Of a stretch of DNA of 64,000 nucleotides, positions 17,318 to 28,657 are shown piece after piece (position 1 is the stretch's first letter; each line of letters opens with the position of its first letter). Both the position numbers and the translations under genes were made by a program. A model generated the notes under the pieces. That model searched no databases. It was given only the letters and a program-made list of their open reading frames with translations, and had not been told where the DNA came from. Source of the stretch: Nitrobacter winogradskyi Nb-255 (GTDB lineage: Bacteria > Pseudomonadota > Alphaproteobacteria > Rhizobiales > Xanthobacteraceae); NCBI RefSeq assembly GCF_000012725.1, contig NC_007406.1, forward strand, positions 1,950,001-2,014,000, written 5' to 3'.

Positions 17318-18451
17318 TCAGCGCGAGGCGATGTCGCCGCGCGCCCAGCCTTCGCGTGTCCGCTCCCTGAACTCCTGAAAGACTCCCCCGGCGATCGCCG
17401 AGCGCATCGCCTGCATGAGGCTTTGATAATAAGCGATGTTGATGCCTGAGAGCAGCATCGCGCCGAGTGTTTCGCCCGAGCGAACCAGATGGTGCAGATA
17501 GGCGCGGGAATAATCGCGCGCCGCTGGCCATGAACTCTCTTCATCGAGCGGACGCGGATCGTCGGCGTGACGCGCGTTGCGCAGGTTGATCTGACCGAAA
17601 CGGGTGAAGGCCATGCCGTGGCGTCCGTTTCGTGTCGGCATGACGCAGTCGAACATATCGATGCCGCGCGCGACCGCTTCCAGCAGGTCGTGCGGCGTTC
17701 CCACGCCCATCAGATACCGCGGCCTTTCCATCGGCAACCACGGCGCGGCTTCTTCGATCATCGCGAGCATGGTGGCCTGAGGTTCGCCGACCGCGAGACC
17801 GCCGATGGCGTAGCCGTGGAAACCGATCCCGGTCAGCCCGCACGCGCTCGTGCGCCGCAGTTCCGGGATGTCCCCACCCTGAACGATGCCGAACAGCATG
17901 TTGGCGGCGGGGGCACCCTCGAAGGCGCGCCTGCTGCGCTCGGCCCAGCGCAGCGAGAGCTGCATGGCGCGCTCGATGTCTCCACGTTCCGCCGGCAAAC
18001 GCACGCATTCGTCGAGTTGCATCGCGATGTCGGAGCCGAGCAGACGCTGCACCTCGATCGCGCGTTCCGGCGTGAGCTCGATCGCGGTGCCGTCGATATG
18101 GGATCGAAACGTCACGCCCTGCTCTTTCACCTTACGCAACTGCGCCAGCGACATCACCTGGAAGCCGCCGGAATCGGTCAGCATGGGTCCACCCCACCTG
18201 GTGAATTTTTGCAGGCCGCCGAGTTCGTGGATCCGCTCGGCGCCGGGCCTCAGCATCAGGTGATAGGTGTTGCCGAGCACGATGTCGGCTCCGGCATCGC
18301 GCACGTCCTGCCATTGCAGGCCCTTCATCGCGCCCTGCGTGCCGACCGGCATGAACGCCGGCGTTCGCACCGTTCCGTGAGCCGTGGTGAGAAGCCCGGT
18401 GCGAGCGTCGCCGTCGCGCCCGAGAAGCTCGAAATGGTTGGCGAGACTCAT
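17318..18451 (-). CDS. tgt: tRNA-guanine transglycosylase
   Basis: A 377-residue enzyme that swaps guanine-34 for preQ1 in tRNAs with GUN anticodons. LTDSGGFQ (91-98) carries the first active-site Asp, and [15 protein letters not shown] holds the nucleophile Asp (about 268). The zinc site is abnormal. Where family members carry CxCxxC before SRAYLHHL, this protein has S306, W308 and A311, so all three cysteine ligands are missing and only the histidine remains. Length and the rest of the sequence are normal. It overlaps queA by 4 nt (ATGA), so the two are translationally coupled. Confidence 0.93.
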   Translation of the reverse strand: MSLANHFELLGRDGDARTGLLTTAHGTVRTPAFMPVGTQGAMKGLQWQDVRDAGADIVLGNTYHLMLRPGAERIHELGGLQKFTRWGGPMLTDSGGFQVMSLAQLRKVKEQGVTFRSHIDGTAIELTPERAIEVQRLLGSDIAMQLDECVRLPAERGDIERAMQLSLRWAERSRRAFEGAPAANMLFGIVQGGDIPELRRTSACGLTGIGFHGYAIGGLAVGEPQATMLAMIEEAAPWLPMERPRYLMGVGTPHDLLEAVARGIDMFDCVMPTRNGRHGMAFTRFGQINLRNARHADDPRPLDEESSWPAARDYSRAYLHHLVRSGETLGAMLLSGINIAYYQSLMQAMRSAIAGGVFQEFRERTREGWARGDIASR

Positions 18452-19530
18452 GCGCCCGCCCGTTCCGGAAACAGCAGACAGGCGTCCCCATAGGAATAGA
18501 ACCGGTAACCCGCCGAGATAGCATGAGCATAGGCCTGTTTCATGGTTTCAAGACCGCTGAAGGCGGAGACCAGCATGAACAGCGTCGATCGCGGCAGATG
18601 AAAATTCGTCATCAGGATATCGACCGCGCGGAAGCGATGGCCGGGCGTGATGAATATCGCGGTCTCCCCGGTAAACGGCTTGATCCGTCCGTCATCGTCG
18701 GCCGCGCTTTCCAAAAGCCGAAGCGATGTCGTACCAACCGCGACGATCCGGCCACCGCGCGATCGCGCCGCGTTCAACGCGTCGGCGGTCTCCGTAGATA
18801 TCGCGCCCCATTCCGAATGCATCCGGTGACCGGCGGTGTCATCGACCTTTACCGGAAGAAACGTACCCGCCCCGACATGCAGGGTGATCCGATGAAGGCC
18901 CACGCCACGACCACGCAGCGCCGTTTCGATCTCCGGCGTGAAATGCAGACCCGCGGTCGGCGCCGCGACCGCGCCCTCATGAGTCGCGAACATGGTCTGA
19001 TAATCTGAGGCATCGCGATCGTCGGGCGCGCGCTTTGACGCAATGTAGGGCGGCAGCGGCGTTGAGCCCAGCTCGGCAATGGCCTGATCCAGCATCGGCC
19101 CGTGAAACGAGAAGGCGAACGTCACTTCGCCCTCCTCGCCCTTGCTTTCGACCCGCGCGTCGAGATGTCCCAGGAAGCACACCCGTCCCTCGTTGCCTAA
19201 ACGAACGATGTCTCCCGCCATGAGCTTCCTGGCGGGCCTGACCAATGCGCTCCAGCGAGAACCGTCGAGGCGCTTGATCAGCGTCGCGTCTATCCTCGGT
19301 TCCGCCTCGCGCCCGATTCGGCGGCCATGCAACTGAGCGGCGATGACCCGCGTATCATTTACGACGAGCTGGTCACCTGGCCGCAGCCATTCCGGAAGAT
19401 CGCTCACTTGCTGGTCGCGCACGCCGGATCCGGGCTGCACCACGAGCATCCGCGCGGAATCGCGCGGGCTCGCCGGACGCAGCGCAATGCTCCCGGCCGG
19501 CAGTTCGAAATCGAAGAGATCGGTTCGCAT
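18448..19530 (-). CDS. queA: tRNA preQ1(34) ribosyltransferase-isomerase
   Basis: A 360-residue enzyme that transfers and isomerises ribose from SAM to preQ1-tRNA, giving epoxyqueuosine, the step after Tgt. It begins [11 protein letters not shown] and has the hallmark stretches [41 protein letters not shown] and [17 protein letters not shown]. The ATG at 19530 is clear. It leads the queA-tgt pair, and ppiB, ppiA, coaD and gyrA lie upstream in the same direction, an arrangement common in alphaproteobacteria. A 337-bp repeat-filled gap (19531-19867) separates it from ppiB, so it likely has its own promoter. Confidence 0.95.
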   Translation of the reverse strand: MRTDLFDFELPAGSIALRPASPRDSARMLVVQPGSGVRDQQVSDLPEWLRPGDQLVVNDTRVIAAQLHGRRIGREAEPRIDATLIKRLDGSRWSALVRPARKLMAGDIVRLGNEGRVCFLGHLDARVESKGEEGEVTFAFSFHGPMLDQAIAELGSTPLPPYIASKRAPDDRDASDYQTMFATHEGAVAAPTAGLHFTPEIETALRGRGVGLHRITLHVGAGTFLPVKVDDTAGHRMHSEWGAISTETADALNAARSRGGRIVAVGTTSLRLLESAADDDGRIKPFTGETAIFITPGHRFRAVDILMTNFHLPRSTLFMLVSAFSGLETMKQAYAHAISAGYRFYSYGDACLLFPERAGA

Positions 19531-19638
19531 GGAATGATCAAGCTATGGCGTTTTCACTGGCCCCGCCGGCTCGAAACGTCAATGGCCGGAACACATCCGG
19601 CCATTGCGCGTCGGTCTGAAGAATCGGAACAGCGCCTT

Positions 19639-19767
19639 GTAGCGTTTTCGAGCGAAGCATGTCCTCGGGCCACACCCGAGGACGAAATGCCGCTCGCGTG
19701 AAGAAAACGCGTCAAAACAGTAATCCAGAGCCCCGCTTCCGATTCAATCAGAAGCGAACCTGCTCTA
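19639..19767 (-). repeat. Class 1 repeat, reverse orientation, with inserted hairpin
   Basis: Read on the + strand: TAGCGTTTTCGAGCGAAGC, the GTCCTCGGG..CCCGAGGAC hairpin, CTCGCGTGAAGAAAACGCG, then CAAAACAGTAATCCAGAG and the CGCTTCCGATTCAATCAG palindrome up to CTCTAGAG. It is chained head-on to the element at 19766. Confidence 0.85.
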
Positions 19768-19870
19768 GAGCATGATCCGATCAAGTTGAATCGGGCCATG
19801 CTCCAGAAATGGTTGTCTGGTCGCATTTTCTTGCGGCGAACCGGTATCCACTTCGCCGGAAAATGCTCTA
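19766..19870 (+). repeat. Class C repeat ending on the ppiB stop codon
   Basis: It starts TAGAGCATGATCCGATCAAG with the GATTCAACTT-type palindrome (CCGATCAAGTTGAATCGG). A right module follows: GCATTTTCTTGCGGCGAACC, GGTATCCACTTCGCCGG, AAAATGCTCTA. The last bases CTA at 19868-19870 are the TAG stop of ppiB. A near-identical copy at 49730 supplies the stop of eno. Confidence 0.88.
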
Positions 19871-20332
19871 GGCCGCGTCCGCCGCTATCCTGGCCTTGAC
19901 GATCTTGTCGGGATTTTGCACCGGCTCGCCGCGCTTGATCTTGTCGACATTCTCCATGCCTTCGATCACCTTGCCCCAGACGGTGTACTGGCCGTCCAGG
20001 AAGGATGCATTGTCGAAGCAGATGAAGAACTGGCTGTCGCCCGAATCCGGGCTTTGCGCCCGCGCCATGGACGCGGTGCCGCGCACATGCGGCTCCCTGT
20101 TGAACTCAGCCTTCAGTTTCTGGCCGGAGCCGCCCATGCCGGTGCCTTGCGGGCATCCGGTCTGCGCCATGAAGCCGTCGATCACGCGGTGAAATACGAT
20201 GCCGTCGTAGAACCCTTCACGCACCAGTTCCTTGATCCGCGCGACGTGGCCGGGAGCAAGATCGGGGCGCATCTCGATCGTCACGGGTCCCTGGGTGGTT
20301 TCGAGGATCAAAGTGTTTTCGCTGTCAGCCAT
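19868..20332 (-). CDS. ppiB: Cyclophilin-type peptidyl-prolyl isomerase, cytoplasmic
   Basis: A 154-residue cyclophilin. Catalytic and binding motifs are present: GIVFHRVIDGFMAQTGCP (catalytic Arg in FHRVI), SMARAQSPDSGDSQFFI and NASFLDGQYTVWGKV. It lacks a signal peptide if started at the ATG at 20332. An in-frame upstream start at 20392 would add an unlikely 20-residue tail that overlaps the ppiA stop, so I reject it. It follows ppiA by 40 bp and belongs to the coaD-ppiA-ppiB run. Its TAG stop lies inside the border of a dispersed repeat. The gene symbol is by similarity only. Confidence 0.88.
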   Translation of the reverse strand: MADSENTLILETTQGPVTIEMRPDLAPGHVARIKELVREGFYDGIVFHRVIDGFMAQTGCPQGTGMGGSGQKLKAEFNREPHVRGTASMARAQSPDSGDSQFFICFDNASFLDGQYTVWGKVIEGMENVDKIKRGEPVQNPDKIVKARIAADAA

Positions 20333-20372
20333 GCTCGTTTCTCTTTCCGTTTGTAAGGGGTTCGTCCGTTTT

Positions 20373-20933
20373 TTACTTGACGTCGGAAGCAACCTGAACC
20401 TTCAGCATCTTGTCCGGGTCGGTGACGGTGCCGCTGCTCGAACCGGCGGGCGCCTTCTTCAACTTGTCCACCACGTCCATGCCCGCGACGACATCGCCCA
20501 CCACGGTATATTTGCCGTTGAGGAAGGAGGCGTCGGCGAAGCAGATGAAGAACTGCGAGTTCGCTGAATCGGGACTTCCCGCGCGCGCCATTCCGACCAC
20601 GCCGCGCTTGAACGGCACGTTGGAGAACTCGGCCTGGAGGTTCGGATATTTTGAGCCACCGGTGCCGTTGAAATTCTTGCCATCGCCCGTCTGCGCCATG
20701 AAGCCATCCATGACCCGATGAAACGGCACGTTGTTGTAGAAGCCGTCACGCGCGAGTTGCTTGATGCGCTCGGCATGTTTGGGCGCGATATCGGACCGCA
20801 GCTTGATGACGATCTGTCCCTTCGTGGTGTCGATCACGATCGCGTTCTGCTTGTCGAGACCGGCCGGCAATGGCTGCGCGAAAGCGGGGACCGCGAATAT
20901 CAGCGCGGCGACGAGGCCAAGAATTCTAATCAT
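20373..20933 (-). CDS. ppiA: Cyclophilin-type peptidyl-prolyl isomerase, exported
   Basis: A 186-residue cyclophilin with a signal peptide (MIRILGLVAALIFAVPAFAQ). The ATG at 20933 has GGAG 7 nt upstream, while an in-frame start 12 codons earlier would spoil the signal. The catalytic motif is PFHRVMDGFMAQTGDG, followed by GMARAGSPDSANSQFFI and DASFLNGKYTVVG. It should act on proline bonds in the periplasm. A tail of about 20 residues after the domain is rich in Ser and Lys. It follows coaD by 32 bp and precedes the cytoplasmic paralogue, a tandem duplication common in this order. Confidence 0.9.
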   Translation of the reverse strand: MIRILGLVAALIFAVPAFAQPLPAGLDKQNAIVIDTTKGQIVIKLRSDIAPKHAERIKQLARDGFYNNVPFHRVMDGFMAQTGDGKNFNGTGGSKYPNLQAEFSNVPFKRGVVGMARAGSPDSANSQFFICFADASFLNGKYTVVGDVVAGMDVVDKLKKAPAGSSSGTVTDPDKMLKVQVASDVK

Positions 20934-20965
20934 GACAACTCCGGATCTGAGGAAAATCGGTTCAT

Positions 20966-21463
20966 TCAACCGGCGAATTTGGTCCTGAGCCTGGATGCGA
21001 CCAGCTGCGGAACGAAAGGCGACACATCGCCGCCCATCGTTGCGATCTGGCGCACCAGTGTGGCGGTGATCGGGCGGACGCCGGGCGAAGCCGGAACGAA
21101 CACGGTGTGCACGTCGGGGGCCATGGTCTCGTTCATGCCGGCGATCTGCATTTCATAGTCGAGATCGGTGCCGTCGCGCAGGCCCCGAACCAGAATCGTG
21201 GCGCCGACTTTATGCGCGGCCGCGACTGTCAGGTCGTCATAGGTCACGCAATCGAAAGCGCATCCGGCTTCGACCGCAACCGGTTCGAACACCGAGCGCG
21301 CCATCGCGAGGCGGTCATCCGCCGAAAACACAGGCGTCTTGCCGGGGTGAACGCCGACAGCCACGATCAGCCGGTCGCACAGGGCGACGGCATGTCTGAC
21401 GACATCGAGATGGCCATTGGTGACGGGATCGAACGATCCCGGATAGAGCGCGACGCGTGGCAT
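20966..21463 (-). CDS. coaD: Phosphopantetheine adenylyltransferase
   Basis: A 165-residue enzyme of coenzyme A synthesis that joins 4'-phosphopantetheine with AMP from ATP. It begins with the nucleotidyltransferase signature [16 protein letters not shown], whose TxGH motif is essential. It continues with [19 protein letters not shown] and ends with the [18 protein letters not shown] region. Length is typical. It heads the coaD-ppiA-ppiB unit on the minus strand. A repeat with a CTAGAG border begins 8 bp upstream of the ATG, so the leader of coaD is almost entirely repeat. Confidence 0.95.
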   Translation of the reverse strand: MPRVALYPGSFDPVTNGHLDVVRHAVALCDRLIVAVGVHPGKTPVFSADDRLAMARSVFEPVAVEAGCAFDCVTYDDLTVAAAHKVGATILVRGLRDGTDLDYEMQIAGMNETMAPDVHTVFVPASPGVRPITATLVRQIATMGGDVSPFVPQLVASRLRTKFAG

Positions 21464-21470
21464 CGTCCCC

Positions 21471-21679
21471 CTCTAGAGCATGATCCCGAAAAGTGGAAAC
21501 CGGTTTTCGGATAAGATCATGCTCGATCAAAAAGTTAGGGCTGAAGTCTGATTCAACGCAGTTGGATCAGACTCCAGAGCCTTTCCGCTTCTGAGAGAAT
21601 CAGAAGCAGGCTCTATGACTTTGATTTAACGCGTTTTCTTCACGCGAACCGGATTCCACTTCGCTCGAAAACGCTATAG
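21471..21679 (+). repeat. Class D repeat joined to a class 1 repeat
   Basis: CTCTAGAGCATGATCCCG opens a hairpin whose second arm is ATAAGATCATGCTC. AGTCTGATTCAACGCAG follows, then the class 1 left palindrome (CGCTTCTGAGAGAATCAG) and right module (AACGCGTTTTCTTCACGCG to GAAAACGCTATAG). It spans most of the coaD upstream region. Confidence 0.88.
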
Positions 21680-21992
21680 CGCGCCTGTTCAGAGGCCGCA
21701 AGCGAAGCGGGTTCCGCAATGATCGAAGCGGCGGCCGATATTTATTTCTCACCCGCCGATCGAACCGGACCGGGGTGTGCGCGTCTTATTCATGTATCGC
21801 CGAGACAACTGAAATCATTGCGGATTTCAGGTTTGTTTCGTCTTGAAAAGACGTGGTGAAACAATTCTCCCGCACGACGAAACCACTTTTATAACGGGCG
21901 AAGACATCGCGAAACGAGGACCGATTATCAATCCGTCCAACCAAGCGGGCCGCGAAAATCAAACGGACAGGCCCAGATCACAGGGGACCGTC
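21680..21992. other. Upstream region of the exported protein, no gene seen
   Basis: An open frame runs in from 21843 but has no ribosome site before 21993 and reads as random, Arg-rich sequence. No main-class repeat is evident. The promoter of the small exported protein should lie here. Confidence 0.35.
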
Positions 21993-22247
21993 ATGATCAA
22001 AGCTCTTTCCGCAGTTGCGGTCGCGGCGTTCATCGCAGCCGCCCTCACCGTTCTTCCGGGTTTCGCGCCGCAGGTTTCCGCCAGCACGCCCGTTCCGCTC
22101 GCCAAGGCCGATCGGCTCGATATCCGGCCCGCAGGCGCGGTCTGTTCGCAGCAAGCCTGGCCGAATTTCGATGCATCCTGCCTTCGCGCCGCCGGCTCCA
22201 GGACGGTGGTTCGTGAAGCCCGGCTGATCACGGCAGGACATCGCTGA
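21993..22247 (+). CDS. Small exported hypothetical protein
   Basis: An 84-residue protein from the ATG at 21993, preceded by AGGGGA. The signal peptide runs from MIKALSAVAVAAFIAAAL to about VSAS. The short mature part contains CSQQAWPNFDASCLR, where two cysteines 13 residues apart probably form a disulphide, then a basic tail. Similar short proteins with a C..QxWP...C core are common in Bradyrhizobium and Rhodopseudomonas without known function (recollection). It lies between coaD and gyrA, which are normally closer, and is followed by an intrinsic terminator. Confidence 0.7.
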   Translation: MIKALSAVAVAAFIAAALTVLPGFAPQVSASTPVPLAKADRLDIRPAGAVCSQQAWPNFDASCLRAAGSRTVVREARLITAGHR

Positions 22248-22286
22248 TCCCGGATTAAGTTTCGTAGCTTTATTCTTCCAAAGAGG

Positions 22287-22322
22287 AAGCCGTCGTTGAT
22301 GACAATGGGCGGCTTTTGTTTT
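22287..22322 (+). terminator. Intrinsic terminator between the small gene and gyrA
   Basis: GCCGTC (22289-22294) pairs with GGCGGC (22308-22313), with one G-T pair, and is followed by TTTTGTTTT. It ends the + strand gene that stops at 22247. gyrA converges from the right and ends at 22338. Confidence 0.7.
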
Positions 22323-22337
22323 GTGAGCGGGCGGAAA

Positions 22338-25079
<2,742 letters not shown>

Positions 25080-25132
25080 GGAAGGATTCCGGTCGGTTTC
25101 TGCTCGGAATCGTATAGCCTATCGAGGCTGGG

Positions 25133-25168
25133 AAAACCACCTTCGGCGATCGCCGGAGGCGGTTTTTT
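25133..25168. terminator. Strong hairpin in the gyrA leader / marC upstream region
   Basis: AAAACCACCTTCGGCG pairs with CGCCGGAGGCGGTTTT around a GAT-centred loop, followed by TTTTTT on the + strand. It lies about 55 bp upstream of the gyrA start on the minus strand and 60 bp upstream of marC on the + strand. It could be an old terminator or a leader element of either gene. Confidence 0.55.
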
Positions 25169-25228
25169 CCCGTCGTTCTTTCAGTTACTTATAAGCCATA
25201 TTGGCAACCAGAATCTGATGGTGGAACG

Positions 25229-25852
25229 GTGCTGCCGGACTACGCGCTGACGACCTTCGCGACGCTGATGGTGGTGGTCGATCCGATCGGTCTGGCCCCG
25301 GTGTTCCTGTCAATCACCCAGGGCCTGCCGAAGGCCGCCCGGCGCGGCATCGGCTGGCGCGCCTCGGCGATAGCCGCCGCCATCCTGGTGGCGACGGCGC
25401 TCGGCGGGACATGGCTCCTCGCCCGGCTCGGAATCGGCCTCCCCGCGTTTCGCATCTCCGGCGGACTCCTGCTGTTCGTGGTCGCGTTCGAGATGGTGCT
25501 GGGGGTCCGGCCGGCGCGAGAGGCCCAGCAGGCGACCCAGGCGGCGGAGGAGCACGCGCGAAATATCGCGGCCTTTCCGCTGGCGATCCCGATGATCGCG
25601 GGTCCGGGGGCGATCACGGCCACCCTGCTGCTGGCCGGTCGCGCGGCGGATCAGCCGGTTCAACTGATAGCGCTGATCGCTATCATCATTGCGGTCGCCG
25701 CCATTTGCGGCGTCACCTTCGCGTTGGCGGGGCGCGTGGCCGGCGCGCTCGGCCACACCGGCAACGTCGTGCTGTCGCGATTGCTCGGCGTCGTATTGGC
25801 CGCCCTCGCCGTCCAGTTCGTCATCGATGGCATTCGCGAGGCGTTCGGCTGA
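25229..25852 (+). CDS. MarC-family integral membrane protein
   Basis: A 207-residue protein with six hydrophobic segments and the MarC family signatures VVVDPIGLAPVFLSITQG (near 16-33) and AFPLAIPMIAGPGAITATLL (near 115-134). Start is GTG at 25229, with GGTGGA upstream. MarC was once linked to multiple antibiotic resistance in E. coli, but that has been withdrawn and the transported substrate, if any, is unknown (family knowledge). It is convergent with scpB, and the usual tatABC genes after scpB are absent here. Confidence 0.88.
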   Translation: MLPDYALTTFATLMVVVDPIGLAPVFLSITQGLPKAARRGIGWRASAIAAAILVATALGGTWLLARLGIGLPAFRISGGLLLFVVAFEMVLGVRPAREAQQATQAAEEHARNIAAFPLAIPMIAGPGAITATLLLAGRAADQPVQLIALIAIIIAVAAICGVTFALAGRVAGALGHTGNVVLSRLLGVVLAALAVQFVIDGIREAFG

Positions 25853-25898
25853 AAAGGGACCGGTAAACGTCGCGTCCGTGCGTCAGGCTGGCCCGAGC

Positions 25899-25994
25899 GA
25901 GAGCCTCGCTTCTGATGAAACGATGCTTTGACTTCAAGCGAACGGAAACCTCCGTCGGGTCAAGCCCGAGGACGCGCTTCGCTTGAAACGCCTC
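25899..25994 (+). repeat. Diverged class 1 repeat ending at the scpB stop
   Basis: GAGCCTCGCTTCTGATG opens the left module. The right module carries the GTCGGGTCAAGCCCGAGG hairpin and ends CGCTTGAAACGCC. The complement of the scpB stop codon lies at 25993-25995, so the repeat reaches the end of the gene. Confidence 0.7.
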
Positions 25995-26739
25995 AGGATC
26001 CTGTCGGGGCAGTACCGCCGCTGCTCGAATTATCGCTTTCCGCCTCCAAAGCCGGGACCAGCGCCAGTTCGAGATCGCCCGCATCAAGCGGATCCTCGTC
26101 GTCGCGCAAAGCCGGATCGTCTGATGGCGTCGGAACGCTGAACCCGCCCGGCAGGCGCGAATCCAGCAGCCCGGTTCCTTTCAGCTCTTCCAGGCCCGGC
26201 AGATCGCCGAGATTCTCGAGGCTGAACTGGGACAGAAACGCCTCGGTCGTCCCGAAGGTGAGCGGGCGGCCCGGTGTCTTGCGGCGACCGCGCGGCTTGA
26301 TCCAGCCGGTCTCCAGAAGAACGTCCAGCGTGCCCTTGGAGGTCACGACGCCGCGGATCTCCTCGATCTCCGCGCGCGTCACGGGCTGATGATAGGCGAT
26401 GATGGCCAACACCTCGATCGCCGCGCGCGACAGGCGCCGCGTCTCCGTGCTTTCCCGCGTCATCAGCCAGGCCAGATCGCCCGCCGTGCGGAAGGTCCAC
26501 TTGTTGGCGATTCGCACCAGGTTGACGCCCCGCGACGCATAGTCCGCCTGCAACTGGGCGAGAGCCGATTTGATATCGACGCCGTCGGGCATCCGCTTGG
26601 CGAGCGCCGACTGATCCAGCGGCTCGGAGGAAGCGAACAGCAGCGCCTCCAGCAAGCGCAATTCCTCGGGCCGCGACGCGGGCAGTTCCGTTTCGGGTTC
26701 CTCGAGCCGCTCCACGCGTATTTCCGCCAGGCTTGCCAT
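25993..26739 (-). CDS. scpB: Segregation and condensation protein B
   Basis: A 248-residue partner of the SMC-kleisin complex, with two winged-helix domains that bind ScpA. Core motifs include LRLLEALLFASSEPLDQ, then IEVLAIIAYHQPVTRAEIEEIRG (spanning about 110-132) and FGTTEAFLSQFSLENLGDLP. A long acidic, Pro/Ser-rich tail follows. The ATG at 26739 has GAAGGAG 7 nt upstream and lies 21 bp after scpA. An in-frame TTG seven codons earlier is unlikely. It ends the nagZ-scpA-scpB unit, and its stop codon coincides with the end of a dispersed repeat. Confidence 0.93.
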   Translation of the reverse strand: MASLAEIRVERLEEPETELPASRPEELRLLEALLFASSEPLDQSALAKRMPDGVDIKSALAQLQADYASRGVNLVRIANKWTFRTAGDLAWLMTRESTETRRLSRAAIEVLAIIAYHQPVTRAEIEEIRGVVTSKGTLDVLLETGWIKPRGRRKTPGRPLTFGTTEAFLSQFSLENLGDLPGLEELKGTGLLDSRLPGGFSVPTPSDDPALRDDEDPLDAGDLELALVPALEAESDNSSSGGTAPTGS

Positions 26740-26760
26740 CGCTCGGTCTCCTTCTTCCAA

Positions 26761-27597
26761 TTACTGCACCGGGGTGTCCGGTCCCGCCGTCGGATCGGGT
26801 GACGGCTGCGGCGCACGCTTGCGAAAATAAAGCGGCGCGAAGGCCTCTTTCTGATTCAGATCCATCACGCCCTCGCGCACCAATTCGAGAGCGGATGCAA
26901 AACTCGACGCGAACACGGTGGCGCGCTGCGCCGGATCGACGACAAACGTCATCAGATATTCATCGAGACAGCCCCAGTCCTCACCCGCAAGACCGACCAG
27001 ACGCTCAAGCGAGGCTCGCGCCTCGCTCAACGACCAGACCGTGCGCTTGGCCATGTGAACGGTGGTCAATACCCGCTGCTGACGCTGCACGGCATAGGCG
27101 GAGAGCAGGTCGAACAAGGTCGCGGTAAACTTCGGATGCCGGATCTCGGCGATCGACTCGGGATTTCCGCGCGGGAAGATGTCGCGCCCCAGTTGCTGAC
27201 GATTCATCAGGCGGTTCGATGCCTCGCGGATGGCCTCAAGCCGGCGCAGACGGTTGGCGAGCGCCGCCGCCATTTCGCCCGCGCTGGGCCCATCCGGTGT
27301 CGGCGGCTCCGGCAGCAGCAATCGCGATTTCAGGAAGGCGAGCCACGCCGCCATCACCAGGTAATCCGCGGCGAGTTCGAGACGAATCTTGCGAGCCGCC
27401 TCGACAAAAACCAGATACTGATCCGCGAGCGCCAGAATGGAGATTTTCGACAGGTCGACCTTTTGCTGCCGCGCAAGCGCCAGCAACAGGTCGAGCGGGC
27501 CCTCATAACCCTCGACATCGACCACGAGCGCCACCTCGTCGGCGACGACGCGCTCCGTCGGACGGCCTGTTTCAAACGAAAGAATTTCCGCGCTCAT
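26761..27597 (-). CDS. scpA: Segregation and condensation protein A
   Basis: A 278-residue kleisin that bridges SMC heads. It has the N-terminal signature YEGPLDLLLALARQQKVDL (near 31-49), then ADYLVMAAWLAFLKSRLLLP, and a C-terminal winged helix with VRREGVMDLNQKEAFAPLY-like sequence (the protein reads ELVREGVMDLNQ). The ATG at 27597 overlaps the nagZ TGA as ATGA, which fixes the start; longer in-frame extensions inside nagZ are spurious. Coupled to nagZ and scpB in one operon, the usual alphaproteobacterial order. Confidence 0.94.
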   Translation of the reverse strand: MSAEILSFETGRPTERVVADEVALVVDVEGYEGPLDLLLALARQQKVDLSKISILALADQYLVFVEAARKIRLELAADYLVMAAWLAFLKSRLLLPEPPTPDGPSAGEMAAALANRLRRLEAIREASNRLMNRQQLGRDIFPRGNPESIAEIRHPKFTATLFDLLSAYAVQRQQRVLTTVHMAKRTVWSLSEARASLERLVGLAGEDWGCLDEYLMTFVVDPAQRATVFASSFASALELVREGVMDLNQKEAFAPLYFRKRAPQPSPDPTAGPDTPVQ

Positions 27598-28610
27598 GCG
27601 CTTGCCGCCGTCAACGCGTCGAGTTTCGCGCGCGCCGCTTCGCGGTCGAACGGTTGCGGCGGCCTGCGCGCGGCGAGGGCCCGCCGGGCGCGGTCCAGCG
27701 CGACTCCCGACAATTCCGGAGCTTCGCTGGCGACCTGCCGCATCTCGTCCAATTGGCCATTGCAGTGCAAAACCATGTCGCACCCGGCCGCAACGATCGC
27801 CCTCGTCCGCTGGGCGATCGATCCCGTCAGCGCATTCATCGACACGTCATCGCTCATCAACAGTCCCTGAAATCCGATCGAGCCGCGAATCACCTGCTCG
27901 ATGATTGTCGCAGATGTTGTCGCCGGTTGGGTGGCGTCAATCGCACTGAACACAACATGTGCGGTCATCGCCATCGGCAGATCAGAAAGGGGACGGAACG
28001 CAGCGAAATCAACAGCCTCAAGCTCGTCTTTCAAGGTATCCACGATCGGGAGTCGGTGATGAGTGTCCGCGGTCGCCCGTCCGTGACCCGGAATATGCTT
28101 GAGAACCGGCAACACACCACCCTGCTCCAGCCCCTCGGTGACGGCCCGCGCGATGGTCGCGACCTTTAGGGGATCGGTCCCATAAGCGCGATCACCGATG
28201 ACGGCATCCGCGCCCGGCACCGGAACATCCGCCAGCGGCAGGCAGTCGACCGTGATTCCGAGATCGGCGAGATCGGCCGCGATCAGTTGCGCGCCAAGTC
28301 GCGCGGCCTCCAACCCCGCAGCCTGATCGCGATCATAGAGAGCGCCGAACGTCGCGCCCGCCGGATAGACGGGCCAATGCGGCGGCCCCAACCGCTGCAC
28401 GCGGCCGCCTTCCTGGTCGATCAGGACGGGTGCATCACCATCCTCGATAGCTTCTCGAAACTCCTGAACCAGGCGCGCAACCTGCAGAGGATTGTCGATG
28501 TTCCTCTTGAACAGGATGAAACCCCACGGGCGCCCTGCGCGCAGGAATTCGCGCTCCTGCATTGTCAGGCCAAGGCCTGACGCTCCCGTGATGAATGCGC
28601 GCGTGCTCAT
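27594..28610 (-). CDS. nagZ: Beta-N-acetylhexosaminidase
   Basis: A 338-residue GH3 enzyme that removes GlcNAc from muropeptides during cell-wall recycling. Motifs are LIDQEGGRVQRLG, KHIPGHGRATADTHH (with the family's catalytic-loop His/Asp) and LLMSDDVSM, whose Asp is the nucleophile. No signal peptide is present, as expected for the cytoplasmic recycling enzyme. The start is a clean ATG at 28610, 47 bp after the SPOR-domain gene. It overlaps scpA by 4 nt. Confidence 0.94.
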   Translation of the reverse strand: MSTRAFITGASGLGLTMQEREFLRAGRPWGFILFKRNIDNPLQVARLVQEFREAIEDGDAPVLIDQEGGRVQRLGPPHWPVYPAGATFGALYDRDQAAGLEAARLGAQLIAADLADLGITVDCLPLADVPVPGADAVIGDRAYGTDPLKVATIARAVTEGLEQGGVLPVLKHIPGHGRATADTHHRLPIVDTLKDELEAVDFAAFRPLSDLPMAMTAHVVFSAIDATQPATTSATIIEQVIRGSIGFQGLLMSDDVSMNALTGSIAQRTRAIVAAGCDMVLHCNGQLDEMRQVASEAPELSGVALDRARRALAARRPPQPFDREAARAKLDALTAASA

Positions 28611-28657
28611 AGCGGCCGATTAGCTCTCACCGGCCGCGATGGTCAAGGAAACCGCCG

